Of a stretch of DNA of 64,000 bases, positions 59,601-64,000 are shown one piece after another; within the stretch, counting starts at the first letter, position 1, and every line of letters starts with the position of its first letter. The translations under genes and the position numbers were made by a program. The stretch is taken from the NCBI GenBank assembly GCA_036850595.1, contig CM072168.1:10903982-10967981 (forward strand). The letters are read 5' to 3'. The DNA comes from Rhyacichthys aspro (Eukaryota; Chordata; Actinopteri; Gobiiformes; Rhyacichthyidae). The notes beneath the pieces are model-generated. The model was not told the origin of the DNA. It did not search any database and saw nothing but the letters and a program-made list of their open reading frames with translations.

Positions 59601-62600
59601 TCTGCTTGTGGCTTTGGGACACGGCAGTCAGCTTCTAGGGAGCATCAACGAGCCTGTAGTGCGGGACCCTGACCACAATATGAACCAGGATGAGCTGGAG
59701 AGCCTGGCCACAGTCCAAAGGTAAGAAAACGGAGGTACACAACAATAATAAAAAACGACGTAATATTAGTTGATGAAGTCAAATGTCAATTTCTTGTGTA
59801 TTACTAAACCCAGTGTTCATTATTTAACTTACTCTAGTTCTTTAAGTTCACTTTGCATTTCATCAGTATGCAGTCAGCATTGTATTTAAAACAATCCCAA
59901 TAAACAACATCCCTTGCTGGTCTTTCTCCTCTGCCACCAGGCTGCTCTCTCAGCTGGATGAGACAGAAAGGGCTTTTGATGAGTTCTGGCTGAGGCATCA
60001 TACCAAACTGGAGCAGTGTCTCCAGCTGTGCCACTTTGAGCATAACTACAAAGAGGTGAGCTGCAGGGGCCTAGCTCCTCTCAACTCCTCGTTATCTGAC
60101 TTTTTTAATGACTTAACTGAAAGTGACTGTGGTGTTTCTGTGTCAGGTGAGGGCTCTGCTGGATCAGGTGTCGGAGAAGCTTGCAACCTTTTCTGAGGTG
60201 GGGATTAGCCCCGCCCACGCTGACCATATCTTCAGTGAACTCACCACCTACGAGAAGAAAGCCTGCGTAAGTCATATCAATCTTCTCCCAAGTGTTTCTC
60301 ATAAAAGACTTGATTATTTGATGTTTTCAGTGCTTAGTATGCAGATGGGCTTCAAAGACGTCTGCCGTTAAAGTTCAAGTTTCAAATATGGAAGAGCATT
60401 TTCTCCAACATAGCAAATATGCATTGGTAACTATAAAGCTAACACAAATCTACAGGAGGTGCTGGACAGGACTTCATCTTTGGCCCATGAGGGTGATGAG
60501 CTGATCCAAAACTCCCACTACTCTGAGGACTCCATACAGCCAAAGTGCACTGACCTCAGATCAGCCAGTGAGAATGTGTCCAGCAACCTTAGAGCCAAGA
60601 AAGACCATCTCCTCAAAGCACTGGATCTCCATCACCATTTAGAGAGGGTAAGAATTATTTTAGCAAAAATCCAAACGCTTCTTCCCTCTTGTTATCGTTG
60701 TCTTATTCCCTTTGTTCTCTGTTTTGGTGCAGGCGTCAAAGTGGTGCGATGAGGGAATATACTTGCTGGCGTCTCAGCCTGTGGACAAGTGTCAGTCGCA
60801 CGATGGGGCAGAGATAGCATTACAGGAGCTAGAGCGTCACTTGGACAACGCAGGGCAGAATCAGTTGACCGACCTCAGTTACATATGGAGTGAATATGAG
60901 ACTGTTCTTAACCAGCAGTTTAGAGTAAGAGAGCCACTTTTCATGTGTCACTTTTTAATTATTTTATAGAGATTATATCTATCAAATAAATCCAAAATAC
61001 TTTTCTTGGGCTAAAGCAAAGCAGTAGGCTACATTATAAATAATCTACAGCAGTAATGGCAGTAACATTCAGTACTTAATATATGTATTCTATTCTGATT
61101 TAAGACAGTTTACACATACTGACAAAATAATATGAAAATATAAGGGAAGAAATAATTATCATAAAAAAAAACTAAAACTGATCAGAAAATCTATTAACTT
61201 GTTGTTACTGGCTTACACTATAGGATGTACTGTAGCGCTGTGTGTTATACTGCCATCTAGTGTTGATAAATTTAATTATGCCAAATATAGACTTATCTTT
61301 AGGTTGTCTTATATGCAGCAACAATACATACATTTATTTCAAGGCCCCCCAAAAATGATATGATATAAAATGAGGATAATGTTAAAATAATTAGTCATAC
61401 ATTCATATAAAGCACAAGTTATTACATGCAGGCTAGTAAATCTTCCCTATTTTTGTGTTTAAAGGACCAGGTGGAGAAGGTCTTCCAGAAGCAGACGTCC
61501 ATGCAGGAGATGTTTGACAAAAGAAGGGTCAGCCTGAAGAAGCTAGCAGCCAAACAGACCAGGCCTGTTCAGCCAGTAGCCCCTAGACCAGAGGCCTTCA
61601 TCAAATCCCCGCTCAGCTCCCCTGGTCAGCTTCTTTACAAACACTATTCAACACCAAAAGAAGTTATTCCACTGTGTTTAGAGTAACTGTCTGTCCTCTG
61701 CCACAGCACACAGAGCACAGCAGGAGAAGATCTCTGAGGTGGACTCCTGCAGTAATATCATCTGTGAAACAGTGAGTTTTGTTTGATCTTGGAGTTTTAT
61801 TGATAAGATTTGTTGTTTTGGTAAATCAAACTTTTCTTGTGTGGATCCTTTAGGGAAACAGCCAGCTGCTAAATGGAGACAGCACCAGCAGACACGCCTC
61901 TCTGTCAGAGGAGGAGGAGAACCTGGCAGTGCTCAGGAGGTAAAGGATGGACCATAACGCTTTCATCTATAATCAAATTACACAGCAGAAAACTATTATC
62001 TTTTCATCCGAAGCTCATCTGTTTTTTTCTACCTTACTTTAAGTGATGTTATTTTTCCTCTCTGCCCAAAGGCATGTAATGAATGAGCTGCTAGAAACTG
62101 AGAGAGCCTATGTGGAAGAACTGCTTTGTGTTCTTCAGGTATTTATCCCACACTCCCAAACCTGTTTAAAATTTGTAATATTTACTTGAATCGTTATAAA
62201 TCTGTTTGTATTGTGTGTATTTTATGTTACAGGGATATGGCTCCGAGATGGATAATCCTGCAATGGCCCACCTCATCCCTGCTCCTTTACAAAACAAAAA
62301 GGAGATTTTGTTTGGCAACATGCCAGAGATCTACCACTTCCACAAGAGGTGAATGAGCGCCACCTGCCGGTCATTTAATATAACTTTAGTGTAATTTGAC
62401 ATGGCTACAACAGACTACAGTATTGTTCATTTGCAACACATTTTTATTGCATTTAGGACTTTCTTAAGGGAACTGGAGCTGTACACTGACTGCCCAGAGT
62501 TGGTTGGAAGGTGTTTTCTTGAACGGGTGAGTGAATCTTTTTTTTTTCTTGCTGTATGTTGTTTTTTTTTTTTTATTTGATTCATGAATTTTTGGTCTTC

Positions 62601-63994
62601 TGTAGATGGCTGACTTACAGATCTATGAGAAGTACTGTCACAACAAGCCTCGTTCTGAAAGCCTCTGGAGGCAGTGCTCAGACTGTGCCTTTTTCCAGGT
62701 AAAGAGAAACGTTGCTTTTTTAAGTCGAGACATGTGTTCTGTTGATGTGATTTCATTTGCGTTGTTTTATGTTATACTAGGAGTGTCAGAAAAAGTTGGA
62801 ACATAAACTGGGCTTGGATTCATATCTGCTCAAACCAGTTCAAAGGATTACCAAATACCAGCTGCTTCTAAAGGTATAAAACTTACTTTGTAAAACTACT
62901 ACTGCTATAAAAAAAAAACATGCACTCACTTCCACTCATAACTTTGTGTGAACTTTTCTGTGATCTCAGGAAATGTTAAAGTACAGTAAGGGCTGCGAAG
63001 GAGCAGATGACCTACAGGAAGCTCTGACCTCCATTTTGGGCATCCTTAAGGCTGTCAATGACTCCATGCACCTTATTGCCATTACAGGATATGAGGTGAG
63101 ATATTTAACTTACTCACCAGGCTCTAAATCAGGGGATCACTGGTTGTACATTTGAATTTAAATCCAAATATTGTAAGAATTGATTAGTAAAAACAATTCC
63201 TATCTACTTTTTACAGGGCAATCTGAGTGACCTGGGTAAACTACTGATGCAGGGTTCGTTTAGTGTGTGGACAGAGCATAAGAAAGGCCATGCCAAGGTT
63301 AAGGATCTGGCCCGGTTCAAGCCCATGCAGAGACACCTCTTCCTCCACGAGAAGGCCCTTCTCTTCTGCAAACGAAGAGAGGAGAATGGAGAAGGCTATG
63401 AGAAGGCCCCCTCTTACAGCTTCAAACAGTCTCTTAGTGTAAGTTCTTTTGTTAAAGTGTGCTTCTTCTGTCTTGTTTTTTTTCCACAATGTTTATGATT
63501 TCCTCTCTGCACTGTTAACAGATGAATGCCATTGGGATTACTGAAAATGCTAAGGGGGACAATAAGAAGTTTGAAATCTGGTCCAACTCCAGAGAAGAAG
63601 TCTACATTGTGCAGGTATTACATTTGTTTCATCATAGTTAATTTGATATTAATAGATGCATGTGTTTGACTTCTGCCTTGACAGTACAACGTATATTCTG
63701 TCCTTAATGAAGATTTGTTGAATTATGATTGCATTATCTCAGGCTGCCACAGCTGAACTGAAGACTGTCTGGGTGAATGAGATCAGGAAGGTTCTGACAA
63801 CACAGCTGCAGGCGTGCAGAGGTACAGAGGGGGCACTATTCCTACATCTGAATATTAATCATGTGATTCATATTAAAGCCTCAGGGTCAAATGGGATTTT
63901 TCTGTTATTTTTTGTTTGTTTGTTCATTTCAGAAGCCAACCAGCAGAGGGCACCAGAGCAGGTTTTCCAGTTTCCCCCTGTCACTGGTGGAGCA
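44614..63994 (+). CDS. mcf2l: mcf2l gene, Dbl-family Rho guanine-nucleotide exchange factor (5' part, continues past window)
   Basis: MCF2L (Dbs/Ost) loads GTP onto RhoA and Cdc42-type GTPases at membranes. From the exon A start, 25 exons join in frame to 940 codons. In order they encode a CRAL-TRIO/Sec14-like lipid-binding domain (about residues 45-200), a long helical spectrin-like region (about 240-510), a linker with RPVQPVAPRPEA, the DH domain (about 600-780; LLKPVQRITKYQLLLKEML is its conserved helix) and the PH domain (about 795-915). The family's human protein has about 1,137 residues and a C-terminal SH3 domain, so about 200 residues lie outside the window. Details such as GEGYEKAPSYS and GITEN favour MCF2L over MCF2. 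Teleosts often have two copies (a and b), which cannot be told apart here. Confidence 0.95.
44681..47513 (+). other. mcf2l: mcf2l intron and upstream region of exon B
   Basis: 2.8 kb without a supported exon. GC content rises from about 47,090 toward exon B, which may reflect a second promoter. Confidence 0.5.
47514..47670 (+). CDS. mcf2l: mcf2l alternative first coding exon B
   Basis: The first in-frame ATG gives MSLHEILREGGEASYRIVNR and ends ...NSWKEWD-G at a GTAAGG donor in phase 1. It therefore fits the same downstream exon as exon A, giving WKEW-DDEIMQ. Upstream sequence (47,230-47,500) is moderately GC-rich and TATA-less. Confidence 0.65.
47671..49759 (+). other. mcf2l: mcf2l intron with candidate cassette exon
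   Basis: 2.1 kb. It contains the candidate 144-base exon at 48,110 and a T-rich tract at about 49,122-49,139. No other exon was recognised. Confidence 0.5.
48110..48253 (+). CDS. mcf2l: Candidate alternative exon of mcf2l (144 bases)
   Basis: Bounded by CTTTCAG and a strong GTGAGT donor, this open stretch has 144 bases (48 codons) and is phase 1 at both ends, so it could sit between exon A or B and the exon at 53,935. Alternatively it is another first exon from the ATG at 48,184, which gives MRRRRRTSAVPWDSGMPM and also ends in phase 1. The protein is not recognised. The pyrimidine tract is weak. Confidence 0.3.
49760..50153 (+). CDS. mcf2l: mcf2l alternative first coding exon C, acidic extension
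   Basis: A 131-codon open frame begins MSGQDTVCGG and ends YYRFSRCCHWLC-G at GTAGGT in phase 1, matching the exon at 53,935. It would replace the short A or B start with a long acidic extension (for example DFSIEEDVELDSG) and a Cys/aromatic-rich end. Two short upstream open frames (ATG at 49,649 and an overlapping one at 49,744) might lower translation. I do not recognise the peptide. Confidence 0.5.
51601..51726 (+). CDS. mcf2l: Candidate cassette exon of mcf2l (126 bases)
   Basis: A good pyrimidine tract and CATACAG acceptor precede 42 open codons, phase 1 at both ends, rich in Lys and Arg (GRGKKRLKGNSKRKSGK). The donor GTATTA is weak. Inclusion would keep the frame. No family resemblance was seen. 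Confidence 0.22.
53452..53478. repeat. (ATA)n microsatellite
   Basis: About nine trinucleotide units in the mcf2l intron. Confidence 0.85.
53935..54018 (+). CDS. mcf2l: mcf2l common exon 2
   Basis: DEIMQLDSSPLRAADITPDL followed by RKRFAFLSG, residues 23-50 in form A. 84 bases, phase 1 at both ends. It starts the conserved MCF2L sequence shared by all forms. Confidence 0.9.
54019..54896 (+). other. mcf2l: mcf2l intron 2
   Basis: 0.88 kb. It holds a CTCF-like word on the minus strand (54,731-54,744) and no recognisable exon. Confidence 0.55.
54731..54744 (-). promoter_or_regulatory. CTCF-like motif
   Basis: Read on the minus strand, CCACTGGGTGGCAG agrees with the core pattern CCASYAGRKGGCRS at 13 of 14 positions. 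Confidence 0.3.
54897..55011 (+). CDS. mcf2l: mcf2l exon 3, CRAL-TRIO domain
   Basis: GGRGDNGSPIIVFPEFPSF through LTYLTSVP, residues 51-89, the beginning of the Sec14-like lipid-binding domain. Confidence 0.93.
55012..56976 (+). other. mcf2l: mcf2l intron 3
   Basis: 1.97 kb. A GC-richer patch at about 56,255-56,480 includes a GATTGGATAATTAAAAG segment and could be an internal promoter or enhancer. No exon was recognised. Confidence 0.5.
56977..57067 (+). CDS. mcf2l: mcf2l exon 4, CRAL-TRIO domain
   Basis: GVGFILVIDRRQDKWAAVKG, residues 89-119, the conserved Sec14 strand and helix. Confidence 0.94.
57068..58898 (+). other. mcf2l: mcf2l intron 4
   Basis: 1.83 kb, AT-rich. It contains a possible retroelement remnant near 57,625-57,665. 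No exon was recognised. Confidence 0.5.
57625..57665. mobile_element. Possible short retroelement-tail fragment
   Basis: TTTATTAATCCCACAAGGGG resembles a word common in fish interspersed repeats. It is only about 40 bases long, so the assignment is weak. Confidence 0.25.
58899..59018 (+). CDS. mcf2l: mcf2l exon 5, CRAL-TRIO domain
   Basis: GAFPGNLQLVLVLRPTTLLQ through FKMKVP, residues 120-159. The donor GTGCGT is unusual but the protein join (KVP-VIMLSS) requires it. Confidence 0.94.
59111..59227 (+). CDS. mcf2l: mcf2l exon 6, CRAL-TRIO domain
   Basis: VIMLSSLTELHSYIDRSQLT and ELGGMQEYCHEKW, residues 160-198, the end of the Sec14-like domain. Confidence 0.94.
59340..59489 (+). CDS. mcf2l: mcf2l exon 7
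   Basis: AIEGFALMVKKMAQTLQSFG then ELAETELPNEIQ, residues 199-248, joining the Sec14-like domain to the spectrin-like region. Confidence 0.95.
59596..59720 (+). CDS. mcf2l: mcf2l exon 8
   Basis: EDLLVALGHGSQLLGSINEP to ESLATVQR, residues 249-290, in the helical region. Confidence 0.93.
59941..60055 (+). CDS. mcf2l: mcf2l exon 9, spectrin-like region
   Basis: LLSQLDETERAFDEFWLRHH to EHNYKE, residues 290-328, a spectrin-type helix with the typical FDEFW motif. Confidence 0.94.
60147..60266 (+). CDS. mcf2l: mcf2l exon 10, spectrin-like region
   Basis: VRALLDQVSEKLATFSEVG to TTYEKKAC, residues 329-368. Phase 0 at both ends. Confidence 0.93.
60456..60647 (+). CDS. mcf2l: mcf2l exon 11, spectrin-like region
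   Basis: EVLDRTSSLAHEGDELIQNS to LDLHHHLER, residues 369-432. 192 bases, phase 0. Confidence 0.94.
60733..60924 (+). CDS. mcf2l: mcf2l exon 12, spectrin-like region
   Basis: ASKWCDEGIYLLASQPVDK and AEIALQELERHL, residues 433-496. The WCDEGIYLLASQPVDKCQS stretch is nearly invariant in MCF2L. Confidence 0.95.
60925..61464 (+). other. mcf2l: mcf2l intron 12
   Basis: 540 bases, AT-rich. It contains a CTCF-like word on the minus strand at 61,250-61,263. Confidence 0.55.
61250..61263 (-). promoter_or_regulatory. CTCF-like motif
   Basis: Minus-strand ACACTAGATGGCAG matches the core CCASYAGRKGGCRS at 13 of 14 positions and is very close to the motif at 17,234, but in the opposite orientation. Confidence 0.35.
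61465..61624 (+). CDS. mcf2l: mcf2l exon 13
   Basis: DQVEKVFQKQTSMQEMFDKR then SLKKLAAKQTRPVQPVAPRP, residues 497-550, the end of the helical region and the proline-rich linker before the DH domain. The donor GTCAGC is weak. Confidence 0.94.
61707..61771 (+). CDS. mcf2l: mcf2l exon 14, linker
   Basis: AHRAQQEKISEVDSCSNIIC, residues 550-571. Poorly conserved linker, placed by good splice signals and phase. Confidence 0.8.
61854..61939 (+). CDS. mcf2l: mcf2l exon 15, linker and DH start
   Basis: GNSQLLNGDSTSRHASLSEE and EENLAVLRR, residues 572-600. The SEEEENLAVLRR end leads into the DH domain. Confidence 0.9.
62072..62138 (+). CDS. mcf2l: mcf2l exon 16, DH domain
   Basis: HVMNELLETERAYVEELLCV, residues 600-622, conserved region 1 of the DH domain, including the glutamate of TERAYV that contacts the GTPase switch region in the family. 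Confidence 0.95.
62233..62348 (+). CDS. mcf2l: mcf2l exon 17, DH domain
   Basis: GYGSEMDNPAMAHLIPAPLQ to LFGNMPEIYHFHK, residues 623-661. Confidence 0.95.
62357..62370 (-). promoter_or_regulatory. CTCF-like motif
   Basis: Minus-strand CCGGCAGGTGGCGC matches the core pattern at 13 of 14 positions. It lies eight bases after exon 17, in the intron. Confidence 0.3.
62457..62526 (+). CDS. mcf2l: mcf2l exon 18, DH domain
   Basis: TFLRELELYTDCPELVGRCF, residues 661-684. Confidence 0.95.
62606..62698 (+). CDS. mcf2l: mcf2l exon 19, DH domain
   Basis: MADLQIYEKYCHNKPRSESL and WRQCSDCAFFQ, residues 685-715. The YCHNKPRSE motif is diagnostic of the MCF2/MCF2L group. Confidence 0.96.
62781..62873 (+). 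CDS. mcf2l: mcf2l exon 20, DH catalytic helix
   Basis: ECQKKLEHKLGLDSYLLKPV then QRITKYQLLLK, residues 716-746. This is conserved region 3, the main GTPase-binding helix. Confidence 0.96.
62970..63095 (+). CDS. mcf2l: mcf2l exon 21, DH end
   Basis: EMLKYSKGCEGADDLQEALT to NDSMHLIAITGYE, residues 747-788, the last DH helices and the DH-PH linker. Confidence 0.96.
63217..63438 (+). CDS. mcf2l: mcf2l exon 22, PH domain
   Basis: GNLSDLGKLLMQGSFSVWTE, KDLARFKPMQRHLFLHEKAL and KAPSYSFKQSLS, residues 789-862, the first strands of the PH domain that binds phosphoinositides and helps position the GTPase. Confidence 0.96.
63522..63614 (+). CDS. mcf2l: mcf2l exon 23, PH domain
   Basis: MNAIGITENAKGDNKKFEIW and EEVYIVQ, residues 863-893. 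Confidence 0.95.
63743..63821 (+). CDS. mcf2l: mcf2l exon 24, PH C-terminal helix
   Basis: AATAELKTVWVNEIRKVLTT, residues 894-920, with the conserved tryptophan of the PH C-terminal helix. Confidence 0.94.
63933..63994 (+). CDS. mcf2l: mcf2l exon 25, probable complete short exon
   Basis: EANQQRAPEQVFQFPPVTGG A, residues 920-940, after TTTCAG. A GCA|GTGAGC donor at 63,995 falls in phase 0, so the exon probably ends six bases before the window edge. The gene continues to the right. Confidence 0.8.
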
Positions 63995-64000
63995 GTGAGC

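Overview
The window reads as nuclear DNA from a ray-finned fish, most likely a teleost. It has spliced genes with GT-AG introns, many only 75-100 bases long, AT-rich intergenic DNA, simple repeats and a degraded hAT-type transposon. Two vertebrate genes lie head to tail on the + strand: atp11a (a P4-ATPase phospholipid flippase) and mcf2l (Dbs/Ost, a Dbl-family Rho guanine-nucleotide exchange factor). They are also neighbours in this order on human 13q34. The species cannot be fixed from the sequence.

Layout. Bases 1-20,560 hold no protein-coding gene that I can support. They contain a CpG-dense block with a TATA box (about 1,380-2,870), several GC-richer blocks that look like regulatory elements (including a perfect DR1 nuclear-receptor site near 5.4 kb and three identical ATTAATCA sites near 11.1 kb), a CTCF-like motif, two copies of one transposon family near 17.5 and 18.4 kb (the second carrying a 21-bp minisatellite), and (GT)n and (AT)n tracts. 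Bases 20,560-21,056 are the GC-rich atp11a promoter and 5' UTR.

atp11a runs from its ATG at 21,057 to a poly(A) signal at 43,308. I placed 28 common coding exons that join without a frame break into 1,105 codons, followed by three alternative last coding exons giving proteins of about 1,130, 1,166 and 1,195 residues. All the P4-ATPase signatures are present: DGES, PVSM in TM4, DKTGT, KGAD and GDGAND. A 24-base, in-frame candidate microexon lies between exons 25 and 26, and the 87-base intron after exon 19 is open in frame.

mcf2l starts about 1 kb after the atp11a poly(A) site. Three candidate first coding exons (44,614, 47,514, 49,760) all end in the same phase and can join the same exon at 53,935. 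From there 24 exons encode a CRAL-TRIO/Sec14 domain, a long helical spectrin-like region, the catalytic DH domain and the PH domain. The gene leaves the window after about 940 codons, and the expected C-terminal SH3 part lies beyond base 64,000.

The two genes are not known to act in one pathway. Both products work at the inner face of membranes: ATP11A with a CDC50 partner moves phosphatidylserine and phosphatidylethanolamine inward, and MCF2L binds phosphoinositides while activating RhoA/Cdc42-type GTPases. Their linkage is ancient, because the human relatives are also paired (ATP11B with MCF2L2, ATP11C with MCF2).
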